A stretch of 64,000 bases of DNA from Heliocidaris tuberculata (GCA_025618425.1 CM046832.1:56417493-56481492), one strand, 5' to 3'; shown: positions 48,075-60,679, counted from the first letter of the stretch. Notes: generated by a model from the letters alone, not told the origin. Numbers and translations: made by a program.

Positions 48075-48213
48075 GGGGGGCGTTTCATGAAAGGACTTGT
48101 CAGATATTTTATCCGACAAATTTGCTCTCAGCCAATCAGGTGCAAGGATTTCAGTAGCTTATAACAGTTGTCGGATAAAATATCCGACAACTTCCTTTCA
48201 TGAAACGCTCCCC
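48075..48213. mobile_element. 139-bp palindromic element, GGGGGGCGTTTCATGAAAGG ends
   Basis: Ends GGGGGGCGTTTCATGAAAGG and CCTTTCATGAAACGCTCCCC. Nested ATATTTTATCCGACAA / TTGTCGGATAAAATATCCG stems lie inside. The centre again contains CAGCCAATCAGG, as in the element at 45031, so the two may share an origin. Confidence 0.8.
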
Positions 48214-48549
48214 AGGCAGATGATAATGGCTAGGGGGTAATATAAAGAAATGGTAACTTCCCTAAAATTTATTGTGAAGGAAAATATTTTATATGTTCCA
48301 TAAAATTAAATCTTCTAAACACTTTATCACCATCTTGATCTGTAAACTATATATAAAATGAAATCTGCAAGTCCTCAGATTATACACTAAAATGACAACA
48401 TCAAAAAAGGAAAATAAATGGAGTCATATTTGGCACACAGTGAGTAAAAAAAAAATCCATGCAAAACAACTTGTTTGAAACTAACTTACACTATCTTTAA
48501 AATATATATATAGATATCTTAAAGTTAGCAATTGATATTAAGAAAATAC

Positions 48550-48612
48550 CTTTCCCATTCCTGCATGTGCATGGCCTATTTTGATGACGACTGGAAACCG
48601 AGGGGTAGTAAG
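48550..48612 (-). CDS. synapsin exon 6 equivalent
   Basis: 63 bases (21 codons) after a TTTTCAG acceptor and before GTATTT, phase 0 at both ends. Translates LTTPRFPVVIKIGHAHAGMG K. Mammalian synapsin I has [20 protein letters not shown] K. The PVVxKxGHAHxGMGK stretch is the nucleotide-phosphate loop region of the domain, with the Lys residues expected to contact ATP. The exon has the same span as I recall for vertebrate synapsin exon 6, and the intron before it is the one that holds TIMP in vertebrates. Confidence 0.96.
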
Positions 48613-50307
48613 CTGAAAATGAATACAGAAAGAAAGTAAATGGTTATGTTTAAATAAAAACTATTAGATAATCAAACAAGTCACATCCAGTGAAGACAAA
48701 ACATTAAAAAATATGAAAAAAATATCTCACGCCTCTTGAAGATAACTGCAAGATGGTGATATCAAAAATGAATAATCACTGGTCATTAATGGATTTGTGA
48801 AATAAACATCATGGTACATCCATGACTTCAATCCTATTAAAAAAAATCAACCACATGAGGAATTTGTAAAGGAATAAGTATTATAATTTCAAGAAATATG
48901 TCATTTGTTAAGTATAAAAAGGTATACAAACATGGTTGAAATTTTGCATCATAATAGGTATCAATCATCTTCATATTATGGTATGATTCCTTGCAGTGAG
49001 ATGCATGGTTTAAATCAGGGCAAGGGGGAGAGAGAGAGAGGGGGGAGGGAAGAAAGACAGAGAAAGAGATATATAGAAAACAGGAATGGGAGTGGAGAAA
49101 GAAGGAAAGAAGAAGAAGGGGAAAAAGACGTGAAACCATAATCATTATTGAGCAGGAGATGGATAGAAAAATGATGTTTGCATGAAAAATGGTGGGTTGG
49201 AGTTCAAGTAAAACTGAAATTCTAAAGATGCTCTATTGTGTAGAAATCAAATGATCAATATGGGGAAGTGTTAGTTGCATATAACGACAGGCAGAAATGC
49301 AGATTATAAGGGTAATTCATTTTCCCCTGTAATCACAACACAGAGTGTAACTTCAGTCTACTTTTTTAAAGCATTATAAAGGACAGAAAAGGAAATACAT
49401 TTACATCACTGGATATGCATTGACAGGGCATTGCTAGAACTTTTTTTTTTTTAAGGGGGGGGGGGGGGTGTTGACCAGTCCCAAATTTTCAAAAAAGCAC
49501 ACACAAAAAAGTATTCAGATATTTAAGTTTGCTGAAAAAGGTGAAAAAATGTGAAAAGACGTCTTCAAGTTCATGAATAACAGTTCATTTTTTTTTCAAC
49601 AAACAACTAAAGACAGGTAATGAAAATTTGTGTTTGCAGAAAAATATGGCAACAGGAAATTTGCACTCTCCATCTTCATAGAAACAGGTTTGATGAAAAT
49701 AACAATAATTCTTGAACAAATCAATAATTCATATACAAAACTTCACTGCATTCATTTATTAGACATCATTTTCACAATCACCATACACAAACTAAACTCT
49801 TCTCACTCATGCCACAAATTTGCTTACAACCAATGAACATTAGCACATATTTATGAGGAAAGCCTGTGTGATTCTACTCAATGGTAGAAACACTTCTAAT
49901 TATTGTTTTACTTTTACTTCACAAAGACCAAAAACTACTGTTCTAAAAATATTATTTTAACTGTTTTGGCAATTCTCTTTTATCTACGACACAATTATCC
50001 TAGGGTACTTCAATCAACATTCACTGAATGAAATTGTTTTAAGGGTAATGTTATTGATTTGAATAAGAACCCAGATTATCTTGATATTTATCAGATTCAT
50101 GTATTAAGTTTTTTTTTTTTTAATGCTTAGCCTGTTCATTCAGGTATACAATACACATGAAAGTATTTTTATGTTTTTGTGTAAAACAAAACATGCATTT
50201 GACCAGAATAAGGGAATTAAGTTCTCTATTTCCAAATTCAATCTGGTTTTCTTATTAATTTCAAATCAGTAAAATTACCTTTAAAGAACATCACTAGGAA
50301 AACTAGA

Positions 50308-50365
50308 CACAGCTCAAAACTGGACACAGCTCAAAGATGAGCACAGCTCAAAGATGAACACACAT
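50308..50365. repeat. short tandem repeat, GACACAGCTCAAA unit
   Basis: About three units of 17-18 bases (GACACAGCTCAAA(A/G)-TG). Confidence 0.8.
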
Positions 50366-50806
50366 CTCACAACATCATGACCAAAAAGGGGAATTGGGAA
50401 CTGTGAAGAACATATAAGGTGTGGAAATTCTATGGGCTGGAAAATCTACTTTTATTCTCACTCTGTACAAAGAGAGGATGAAAATTGATGCAGTTAATAT
50501 CTCTAAGTAATTTCAAACATAGTCATAGGAGTTTCCAAAGGAAAGGGGTTGGAAAGAACAAACTGATCAACATTTATGGGCTGGATGAACGATTTTCATT
50601 CTTGTTTGGTACAAAGAAAGGAATAAAATGCAATTTTTAATTTCTACATAACTATTGCCACGACAGTCGACAAGGAAATGGAGTGGGAAGGAAAGGGGGG
50701 GGGGGGTATACAGACTAGATGAACTACTTTTATTCTTGTTACACTATTGCTATGGAGAAGAAGGAGAAAAAAGAAGTAGAAAAAAAAGAGGAATATAATG
50801 ATAAAG

Positions 50807-50837
<31 letters not shown>

Positions 50838-51290
50838 GGGAGAGATTTGATGAATACTGTAAAGGATGATGAGATTAAGACAAAAAAGTGTACCAGTAAG
50901 CTACAAACTTCAGCCGAACTTTCTTACAGGATTTAGAACATTGCTACTTTTGACCTCCATTAAATCCTAATCAACACTGGCTAATCAACACTGGCTATTT
51001 TCACTGCACTGAGGAAACTACATAGAATGTATTGAAAAACATTTGAGGAAATATTTAGCAAAGGGTTAGGAATATTCAGTGTCGCTATCACTCATAATCA
51101 TCCACATCAAACATTAGACACAATATGACATATCTAAAGCGTTGCACAACAATTCCACAAGATGAATGATTGTGGATCAATAACAATATTACTGACATAA
51201 AGCAATACTGAATGATTTTGATGAAAAATTCTGAAACTGATGTAAGGAGATGATGAGGTATTCAACTGGGAACGGAGACTTAAACAGGTG

Positions 51291-51435
51291 GGGGTACTAG
51301 CTGATGAAAAGTAAGGAAAGGTAGGGCTACTAGATGAAGAAAGGAGGGGGTCGGGTAGCTAACTGATGAAAAGTAAGGACGGGGTGGGGTTGCTCACTGA
51401 TGAAAAGGATGGGGTGGGGCTACTAGCTGATGATA
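51291..51435. repeat. minisatellite, GGGGTxGGGxTxCTxACTGATGAAAAG unit
   Basis: Four to five degenerate units of about 34 bases around CTGATGAAAAGTAAGGA and GGGGTGGGGCTACTAG. Confidence 0.8.
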
Positions 51436-52141
51436 ACATAAAACAATGTGCTCGTGAAATGTCAAATTATTTACCATGCCCGTGTAAAATCCAATCGCCT
51501 AGATGCAAAATGCAAGTGATGGACAATAAAGAAACATGGAAAAAAAAAGACATTCACCAGTGAAAAAATACAACATAAGCCATGGAAAAAAATAAAAGCA
51601 ATAAAGACCAAATATAAACTGGAGACAGAGATGATGCTTCAAGCCATATAATATTGTCTTATCACCTGCATTACGTGTGCTCTGAATTGACCGGTTTTTA
51701 ATGTCTATCAGAACAGAGAGATGTAGAAAGAGGTAGAAGAAAAAAAAAGATCTTGAGATATCATACATAAGACAATGCTAGTAGAAATAGTGTAGTATTT
51801 AACATAGTCACGCCAATCTAATTACCACACTCACTTACAACAAAAGCTAAATGAATGGCATTAACTTTTCAAAGAAAATGAGTACAGTTTCAGTTTTATT
51901 TAGTCATCTATACATAACAAGAAAAGTTGCTTGTAAAAAAAAAAAGAAAAGAAAAAAATTGCTTGTGAAAGATGATCCAAATTGTTTTCACTCACACACA
52001 AAAACATTCACATTTCATGTATGAATAAACAGTATACCACAGAGTGAATTCTTTCATAATATAAACATTGAGTATAATTTGTAACAGATAAATTTGTATA
52101 ACATAAGATTACCCTAAAAATCTATATAAGATATTCGGATG

Positions 52142-52301
52142 TATGACATTTGCTCCTGTGACTATTGCTCCCGGTCTAACTTTGCCATGCTAATCCTAAT
52201 CTTCACATTGTCCTGAACAAAAAAACAAATCATGACCTTGACCTTAACCTTTGACCTTTCGAGATATGGACTGGGGAGCAAATGTCGCAGGAGCAAATGT
52301 C
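52142..52301. mobile_element. element with GACATTTGCTCC ends, copy 3
   Basis: Ends are GACATTTGCTCCTGTGACTA TTGCTCC and the inverse GGAGCAAATGTCGCAGGAGC AAATGTC. Each arm is itself a doubled 15-base unit. The interior has CTAATCCTAATC and CCTTGACCTTAACCTTTGAC in place of a clean CCTAAC run. Best-preserved ends of the family whose other members are at 29731 and 32930. Confidence 0.75.
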
Positions 52302-53284
52302 GGCGCCCCAAGATATTCATATGGTTAACGATAAAAGAGCACAAAGGGGTTGTTCTATATCAAGATGGCCTGCATAGAAGGTAAATCAGAGCTAACTTTC
52401 ATGTGTGCAAAATTTAATGTATGTCAGTCAAACTGTAGAAGAGCCATGGATTTACTGCATACACCAGTACAGGTGCAAAGTTAATAAAACCCTGTACATT
52501 TCCTTGAAAAAAAATCAAAGTGCATCATCACCATAAAGCAAGATTTACTGTTTTTTCATGTTTTACAAAATATTTTGTCCATTATACCATGTGTACTCAT
52601 CACCACAAATTCTTAGCTTAATCGGCAGAGTCTCAAGTTTTTAAAAGACTACCTTTAGATAAAAGCTGAAGAAAAAGATCTTGAAAAATATGAAGAATCA
52701 AAATAAAAGAGTTGGAAAAAATAGAGTGAAATGAAAACTTTGCCACAAACAGACCCCTGCTGGGTTACACGTGTATAAATGAGCATCGGTAGTTGTTATC
52801 TCGTCAGGGACCTCGTAGCTACCCACCTGGAGTTTCCTGGGAAGGGGGAAAGGGTTCGTTAGGAGGCAGGTCGGCCTTACCCATGACAACAACAACACCA
52901 ACCACCATTATCCTCGTTGTAGCAAGCAAGATCACCAACTTTCTTCTTTTAAAAGTACACATGTATGGGATGGCTTACAAAATCATGTTTTATAAACAAT
53001 CATTAAACTTGCACATCAGTTACAAATCCTCTAAGCCATGGGTATATTCATTAATGCAGAAAATACTAAACTGAAAATCATATACGTATACAAGTATCTC
53101 ATGTTTGGCTCCTCTGTCTAGGCCCACTCGCTATTATGGCTTTTAATATGGTATGGAGTATGTCATACCAATTTGTAGCACTTAAGACATTTAATATCTA
53201 TGTTCGAAAAAAAAATTAATTGGATGAAGTAGAAGTGTTGTAGTGGGGTGGTTCAAACACTTGATTGGAGATATGAAGGTTTGC

Positions 53285-53332
53285 ACTAATTCAAATTCAA
53301 ATTCAAATTCAAATTCAAATTTCAAATTCATA
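53285..53332. repeat. AATTCA hexanucleotide microsatellite
   Basis: About seven AATTCA/CAAATT units. Confidence 0.95.
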
Positions 53333-53398
53333 TTTATTTCATTTCCAACAGAAAGAAAAGACAATGGCTTTACAGATATCATAACAGAATTTTTCTTT

Positions 53399-53513
53399 GT
53401 CACTCTCAACCAAGGGTAGTAAATTGGTACCTGGAAGGTGGGATTTATTCCATGAAAAGCATGGCGTGCTTGTAACAGTTGTAAGAGCTGTTAAAGCTGG
53501 GGTAATAATTAGT
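53399..53513 (+). mobile_element. SINE-like 3' body remnant
   Basis: CTCTCAACCAAGGGTAGTAA, then GGTACCTGGAAGGTGGGATT and a GCTGTTAAAGCTGGGGTAAT end resemble the body of tRNA-derived SINEs. The AAAGCTGGGGTAATAATTAG end parallels AAAGCCAGGGTAATAGTAGT in the element at 59202. No Pol III head is preserved here. Confidence 0.35.
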
Positions 53514-53536
53514 TTTCAAGGGATGACCTCAGACCC

Positions 53537-53701
53537 GTTGTCCATTTACACCTACAGGCCCAGGTCTGAGGGCGGCCCCAGGCCACTCTCAGAGCATCAA
53601 GATGCGATCTGAGATTGGGCCAGCCTAAGACTCATCTTCTCCGCTTAACCGAGCTCGGGCCAGCTCAGGCCAGGCCCTTTTTTCCAGTGTAAACAGAGGT
53701 T
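53537..53701. mobile_element. GC-rich inverted-repeat element
   Basis: Left TCCATTTACACCTACAGGCC CAGGTCTGAG pairs imperfectly with right CAGCTCAGGCCAGGCCC and CAGTGTAAACAG. Style resembles the element at 24761 (TTACAC with GGCC blocks). Confidence 0.5.
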
Positions 53702-53783
53702 GTATCTACTTCTAACTGGAGTTAACACTCTTCTGGCTCTCAGCACACACTCCAAAATCTAATATACAGATGAAAATTTCAGT

Positions 53784-54463
53784 TTAAAGGAAACCAAAAC
53801 CCAAGAAGAGAATCAATGTTATTGGAAAGTGAAAATTCAGAGAAGCACTTTACAAAAAGTTTCATTAAAATTGGTTAAAAAATGAGAGAGTTATGGAAGT
53901 TTGAAAAGTCTCGTTTTACTTTCTATGGGGATCCTCAAATTGGCAAAATTGCTTCAAAATGGCTGATTTTGTGAACAACTCTCCATTTTCACAGAGGCTC
54001 CCACATGGTGTTACCGAAAACCTTCAATTGTGAATACTCACTCACCATGGAAACCTACAGAGAACATCTCACTCTCCATTTGTTTTGTACACAGATTTTC
54101 AGATTTTCCCCATTATCTTTCAAGGTGCAGTTAATCTCCTTCTGAGCTCAACATATATAATGGGGAAATGTATTTTACACCACATATGTCGAGTTCAGGA
54201 GGAGACAAGGAGCACCCTGAGAGATAATGGGGAAAATCTGAAAATCTGTGTACAAAACAAATGGAGAGTTGTTCACAAAATCAGCCATTTTGAAGCAATT
54301 TTGCCAATTTGAGGATCCCCATAGAAAGTAAAACGAGACTTTTCAAACTTCCATAACTCTCTCATTTTTAAACCAATTTTAATGAAACTTTTTGTAAAGT
54401 GCTTCTCTGAATTCTCACTTTCCAATAACATTGATTCTCTCCTTGGGTTTTGGTTTCCTTTAA
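53784..54463. mobile_element. MITE with TTAA ends (T2/Kolobok-like), copy 3
   Basis: 680 bp, TTAAAGGAAACCAAAACCCA to the inverse TGGGTTTTGGTTTCCTTTAA. Arms of about 300 bases are nearly perfect inverses; for example ATGGGGATCCTCAAATTGGC, with AAGCAATTTTGCCAATTTGA on the other side. It also contains a GATAATGGGGAAAATCTGAA stem near its centre. No coding capacity. Confidence 0.9.
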
Positions 54464-55033
54464 CACATGAAGATGAACCTGCTCATAAAAAAGAACCTTG
54501 GATGTGACAGAACAATTTCAGCCCAACATGTCTCACAAATTTGGTGAAACAAACACTCTGCAAGGCATTCCATTACAATCCGTTGTCTCTTTTTATTAGG
54601 CAGCATATGATCCAACAATAAATATATCTGGTCTACCCTTGACAGATCTCCCTTAGGTCTACCAGACTCAAGTTTGCAGGAATTAGCCAATTTCCCGCCC
54701 TGTCCAATGCTTTACTACGATTCCTCTTGGCTCCAGACCAAGAACTCGCTACATTGTTCCGATCACACTCAAGATTTAAATTCATTCAAGAACTTTAATG
54801 TATGGGTTAGAGTTAACCAGCTTTAAATCAGATTAGTTCCTTATATTCATGTGCATGTTTATTTATTATTTGCATTTTTACTTTGTTAGTGGCTTGAAAG
54901 GGGTTATACTAGGAATAAATAGAAATTGTATAATGCAAACTTTCACTTATTAATATGACAGGAAACCTTAGACAAAGTTTACTTATACCTCCAAGGTTCT
55001 AACAAACCCTGAGAAAAGTGCATGCTTTTTACA

Positions 55034-55220
55034 CTTGCAAAATTTTGCTTAGTCCCATACTATCGGAGGGGCTAAATGAGGATTTAGCCCCACCGATAGT
55101 ATGGGACTAAGCTTAACCCGCTTTCTGTTCACATTGCATTTTACCAAAGTGGGCTAATTCCATGATAGGTGGGGCTAAGCACTCTGGATAGGGAGATAGT
55201 ACGGGACTAAAACTGCAAAT
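55034..55220. mobile_element. inverted-repeat element, TTTTGCTTAGTCCCATACTA ends
   Basis: The left part is a 66-base palindrome (55047-55112) with GCTTAGTCCCATACTATCGG and its inverse flanking GGCTAAATGAGGATTTAGCC. A third copy of the end motif, GATAGTACGGGACTAAAACTGC, lies at 55195-55216. The structure looks like a MITE whose left half is folded on itself. Confidence 0.65.
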
Positions 55221-55979
55221 GAGAAAAGCAAAAAAAAAATAAATAAAAAATAGTCCAAGGTTAAGGATAGTAAGGGGTTACAAAAAAAAAATTGTAAAAA
55301 GCCTCTTACTTTACATGGCCGAAGTAGGGTTCAAAAATGCTTAAATTCCGGAGAAAACATGCATTTGTATGACTCTGTAAATCAAACACAATACCTTTCT
55401 TTTTATAGGAAATTTAAAGAATTGTGGGTATTCTTCACATGTACTCTATTCCCTCTAATAATATGGTCTGCAAGATCAAATGGAAAAGTTCGAAAACACA
55501 ACTTTCAAATGTGAAACCAGCACTCTGAATCAGGATTCATGATTGTGTTCTGAGAATATGACATCTAATCTCACTGTGATGATCATCATCTTTTTCATGT
55601 GAACAGCTGCTTCATCTAATTTACAAAACAACACTGGCTACAGGAGATCGATTCGCATTCAGTCCTCCTCACGTAGTACCTGTCAGAAATCAACTACGTG
55701 AGCTAATTAAGTATAATAAAGTGCATAAAGAGGGCTGGCAAGCGTTGGTCATGCTTTCTGATTTTTTGCCCATGATCAAGGTGATGATGAGCAGCATAAA
55801 AACAAGGAGGGGGGGGGGGATGCTCCTCCTGGGGGCCTTTTGTATTGTAATTTAGAACACATGGGGGTTACCATACAACATTTAGTTATAGAACACCAAG
55901 CCAAGTGCCTCAAAATAAAACAAATGAAGAGTTACTAGTCATCATGAAGCAATATGATCATAACAAGTCTCTTCTTTGT

Positions 55980-56786
55980 GGCTTGTACCGAAAGGGTGGA
56001 TAGCGTCGCGTTGACTGGAACGCCACCATTCGTCCAAAGCCCCCCAGTTTTGCCGAAAGGGTGCATTGGGAGCGTCGGGTCGCGTTGCGTTGACTGGAAT
56101 GCAACCATTCATCCAAAGCACCCCCCCCCCTGAACTTGGGACTCTTTCTAATATAATATTCATGATAATAATAACAATAATGATAACAATAATAACAACA
56201 ACAATATTTATAATAATAATAATGATAATAATAATAATAAAATCAAAATAAAATAATATTTAAAATGATACTAGAAGAAGAGGAGTTTCGAGCTCATGTA
56301 TGTACAAAGATATGATTCCCTGATATCGGCAGCTTCGTGTAAAAAATAGCAAGTGCTAGCGCTCGCTCATGCAGTGGTACATGGTCAGCCACAAGCCTCC
56401 ATGTGCAATGCTCTGCCCTTCTATCCATTCATTTTTTTTTGTCTATGCGTTATTGCGATCGTTCTGCGTACGTAATTCTTTGTATGAAATGTGGAACTTT
56501 ACTTGAAACTTTGTTTATGTGAAAATCTATAATTTTGTTTATGAGAGAAAAGAATAAAAACTTATAAAAACAAAACAAAACAAAACAAAAAAATTCACCA
56601 TTGGCCACATTGTATAAATGCGTACATTCGGGGAAAAGCCCCCCCCCGTTGTGCCGTTTGGTAGCGTTATCTTAACAGACGCGCCCTAACGCTCCCAATG
56701 CACCCTTTGGGCAAAACTGGTGGGGCTTTGGATGAATGGTGGCGTTCCAGCAACGCAACGCTTTACCCACCCTTTTGGTACAAGCC
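55980..56786. mobile_element. inverted-repeat element of about 800 bp
   Basis: The left arm (55980-56080: GGCTTGTACCGAAAGGGTGG, CTGGAACGCCACCATTCGTC, TTTTGCCGAAAGGGTGCATT) pairs with the right arm 56690-56786. A further partial left-arm copy lies at 56080-56120. The interior holds an ATA/AAT microsatellite at about 56163-56245. Confidence 0.8.
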
Positions 56787-59201
56787 CTTCCTTATTTGCT
56801 TTTGCCAGTGACAGTCAGTTCAGAAAGACTCAAAAGCCAAATGTTGATAGAGAGCTTCTGCTGTTCAATGCTTCAGTGTCTGCAGTTGCTTAAAAGCTCA
56901 TGAACTTACGTCACGGTGGGAAGTAATTTGTAAGATCCCTAACTTGAAAATCTAAAAAAGTCTACAAAGGATATAAAACAACATTCAATAATTACATTTT
57001 CTGTGGAGAAAGACAAAAATTGTAATTTTTCAAGTGAAATGTCATCACTGTTTTTCTAATTCTATTTGTGACAGACAGGTTTGTCACATATGCTGTTTCT
57101 CCGTCACATCCAATTACAATGGTACAATGAGAGATTCATGATACCAGTGCTTTTGTCTGGGTAAACTGTAGGGCTTCCTTTGTACACAGAAAACTTCATT
57201 GGTTGAAAGTTATTAACAGCTGGGATAAGGATGTCTTTTAGCGTTCAGTTGTTGTTCTATTTTGTCGTCTCTTTGGCCGAATGCCAATTGTATTCTTCTG
57301 TATTCATGTTTGTCACATGTATTCCATGCTGTTTTTTGAAGTAAAAGACCGATGCTATGTTGACATCATGTATTTATGTACTGGAGGAAGGGTGCAAGAA
57401 AAAGTAGTCTGCTAGCTGCTAGCAAACAGACTCTACTTTGGCAACTGAATTTATCACAAATTCCAGCTTATCATTCCACGAGTTTGGTTTCTTATTCAAA
57501 CTTTCTAAAAAATTAGTAACTTTTTCAAAATGGAAAAAAACCCCCTGAAATTTGGGACTTTTTAGATTCTAACTGGTACAATGTTTATGGGAAAATAGGA
57601 GAGGAAAGAAAGGGGGTTATCAGATCAGTTTCTATCAAAGAGTGAAGAGGGAGAATTGTGAGGGGGAGGGATGGGAAAGGAGAGGAGAGGATCTTGAAGG
57701 TCACTTCGTAACTTTTAAGAAAGATGGACGGTTGTCCATGCTAACCAATCAACACCTAGCAGCACTAAATTGCATGTGACAAAATACTGCAAATTATCAC
57801 ACAGAGGCCATATCACACTAATGAGTCCATGGGGCAGCTGTTGCAAACGTAAATATGAACATGAGTCATTGAAAATCACTTTGACTTCTACTCTGTTTCT
57901 TACTCTACAGGCCATGAATCATCAGCTAAACAATGAATTCAAACAGAGAACAACTCTGAACTAGACTGCCAAGAACAATACATATCTAAACTCAATATGA
58001 AAAGTTAACAAAGTGACCAATGTTGATTTTAAAGATGTCACATATTTTTAATTAATGGAATAGTTACCTTTGCTAATTTTGCACAAGTGCATTTTTTCTC
58101 TTTTGATTTCCACATTGCAATAAAATATGAATTCTATCTTCATCACAAAATTTTTACACACACACTCACAAATCACACATTCTGATGCTAGCAACATGAA
58201 AACAAAACTCACATTTCCAATAGGTCTCTGTTAGTGCCAGAAACCTGAGAACCCCTCCATTACATTAATGGAGCAGTCCTAAACTTAAGCTGCCTTACAT
58301 ACATATATGGTTCAAAGCTCAATGGACCATTATTAGCCTTTGGAGAACTTTGAGAATGATTCACTATCCAACAGGGGTGTTTCATTGGTCTATGCATTGG
58401 AAATTAGGGTTAAAATACTTGAAATATAAATGAAAATATCTCTAAATATACCAATCGCAAGATTGGCAGCAGTTTAGTTTTGGCTAAAAAAAGTTGGCTC
58501 CCAAGATACATTATTGTCCTTTCCATGCTATAATAAAAAGCCATTTGGTGATGTAGCAAATGTCTCAGAAAAAGAATTTTTGAGCTTTTTTAATGAAATA
58601 AAACACACTGGCAGTGCATTCCAATCAGAGACACATTGCCAAAAAAATACCACAGAAACATTACTACAGTAGTAACAGCAACTTGAAACAGTTTGGTAGC
58701 AGATAAGCTAATGAATATATCCAGGGTAGTTGTTATACTTCTGAGTATTGGCGGGAATGTTTGGCAGAGCGTGAGGGTGGTTTGAGATGTGTATTGTATA
58801 GTGTGGGATGAGTCACTGTCTTGTTATCAAGGCTATTCCATCTACCTTACACACACCTGTTGCTTGGCATGTTGGCCAAAAAAGTGACATCCTTTCAAAC
58901 AAGAAATTTCTTAGCCGTACCTGTCATCAGTTTGTAGTAAGATCCATGATGTCATAAAAATCTTTGGTATTCCAATTCTAATATTATTTACAATTTAAAT
59001 TCATATAATTATGTCAAATTCATATTTGCAGAATTCATTGTTTTTCTATGGAAATTTTTCATGCAATTGTATGAACAATCACATATTCTTATTATGAAAT
59101 AATGAATTAGTGCATTATTTATAGAGTTACAGGACAAAGTTAATGAAATACCTTCATCACTTCACATTTTGTCATTGATGTATTTCTTCTTCTCAAACAG
59201 A

Positions 59202-59420
59202 GCTATAACTGTTATAGTGGTCTAGTGGATATGTCACCAGACTGTGGATGAATGATTTGTAGACTGTTGTTCCAGTCCAATCCAAAGCACGAATGCCCTC
59301 TTACAAGATATTAGCTTTGCTAAAGCCAGGGTAATAGTAGTACTTTGTAGGTGCTCTAGGCATGCCCTGGGATGGATATCTACACTATATAAATGTAGCT
59401 GGTAGCAGCATCATTATTAT
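59202..59420 (+). mobile_element. tRNA-derived SINE-like element
   Basis: GTTATAGTGGTCTAGTGGAT resembles a Pol III A box and GTTGTTCCAGTCC a degenerate B box, spaced as in tRNA-headed SINEs. A non-tRNA body with AAAGCCAGGGTAATAGTAGT follows. It ends in an ATT/ATC-rich tail (TCATTATTATCAATATCATC). It does not form a proper tRNA cloverleaf with standard T-loop residues, so it is not called as a tRNA gene. Confidence 0.5.
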
Positions 59421-60098
59421 CAATATCATCACATATTATTTATTTGAAGTTATTGTGAAAAACATGAAATTAATCAATTTTTTAATCATAAAACACAAAA
59501 TGATTGAAAGACAAAGACTGAGAGAGAATGAAACATAGGGAATGAAGAAAGAGTCTAAGAGCACATGGCCATGTTTTACAAGGCAACATGTTTTACATGA
59601 TTGCTTGTTAGATGAACAAGATTAAAGGAAAACAGGATATGAAGAATAATGTTTGTATACATTTTCCTGCAAGAACACAGTTTCTCTAACATCCAGAAAA
59701 GATTGTGGTTCTTCCCGAGAGCTCTCCCATCGAGTTTGGCTTTGAAAGACAGCATGGGGGATGTGATCTCAAGACTGCACAAGTGTGATAATTTAACCAA
59801 TCACATATGTCCTCTATATTTAGTAGCGATTCAAAGCCTTCAACCACTTGTAAACTGGTGCAATCACAAGAGAGAAACAAGTGTTTAGTTTAAAGGTAAA
59901 TACCTAGTTTTAGGTCAATGTTGTAACACTGGTAAATCTTAAAACAAAGTTGTAAGGCCCATAAAGTCACTTACATCCTTTCAACTCAAATCAGCCTTTC
60001 AACCATGTCAAAACAACCGAACAACGATGATGACATCAGGTACGTTTAGGTAGAACAGATTGAAATATAGGAAAATGTAATTTAGAAGAGAAAACAGC

Positions 60099-60679
60099 TT
60101 AAAGGAGAATGAAACCCTGGGATAAAATCATTTTTAATGAAAAGAGAGGACAGAGAGAAGCAATTTACAAAAAGTTCCATCAAAATCAGTTAAGAAATGA
60201 AAAAGTTATGAAAGTTTGAAAAGTCTCAATTTACTTTCTATGGCGATCCTCAAATTGGCAATGTTGCTTCAAAGTGACAGGTAGAGTAGGACAACTCTCC
60301 ATGTGTTTTCTACACAAAATTTCATATTTTCTCCATTATCTCTAAAAGTGATGCTTGTCTTTTTGTGAACTCAACATATGTTGTGTCAAATATATTTCTC
60401 CATGATATATCTTGAGCTGAGAAGGAGACAAGCTGCACCTTGAGAGATAATGGGGAAAATATTAAATTTTGTGTACAAAACATATGTCCTACTAAACCTG
60501 TCATTTTGAAGCAACATTGCCAATTTGAGGATCGCCATAGAAAGTAAATTGAGACTTTTCAAACTTTCATAACTTTCTCATTTCTTAACCGATTTTGATG
60601 GAACTTTTTTAAAATTACTTTTCTCTATCCTCTCTTTTTATTAAAATGGATTTCCCCCCAGGGTTTCATTCCCCTTTAA
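60099..60679. mobile_element. MITE with TTAA ends (T2/Kolobok-like), copy 4
   Basis: TTAAAGGAGAATGAAACCCT at the left; AGGGTTTCATTCCCCTTTAA at the right, 581 bp. The arms share AGAAATGAAAAAGTTATGAA and ATGGCGATCCTCAAATTGGC segments with copies 3 and 5. Confidence 0.9.

Larger units (their letters stand above)
44501..48549 (-). other. synapsin intron 6 (4 kb)
   Basis: Donor GTATTT at 48549, acceptor CCTCAG at 44501-44506. Contains two small palindromic elements (45031-45176 and 48075-48213), a CT tract (47105-47495), a G run (about 45632-45648) and an A run (about 47619-47640). No other exon seen. Confidence 0.85.

Noticed and set aside
52698..52901. Minus-strand frame considered as a missing synapsin exon
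   Set aside because: It has no resemblance to the expected [18 protein letters not shown] region, and splice phase does not fit exon 6.
59202..59290. Possible tRNA gene
   Set aside because: A-box-like and B-box-like pieces are degenerate, no standard T-loop or acceptor stem could be paired, and a SINE body follows.
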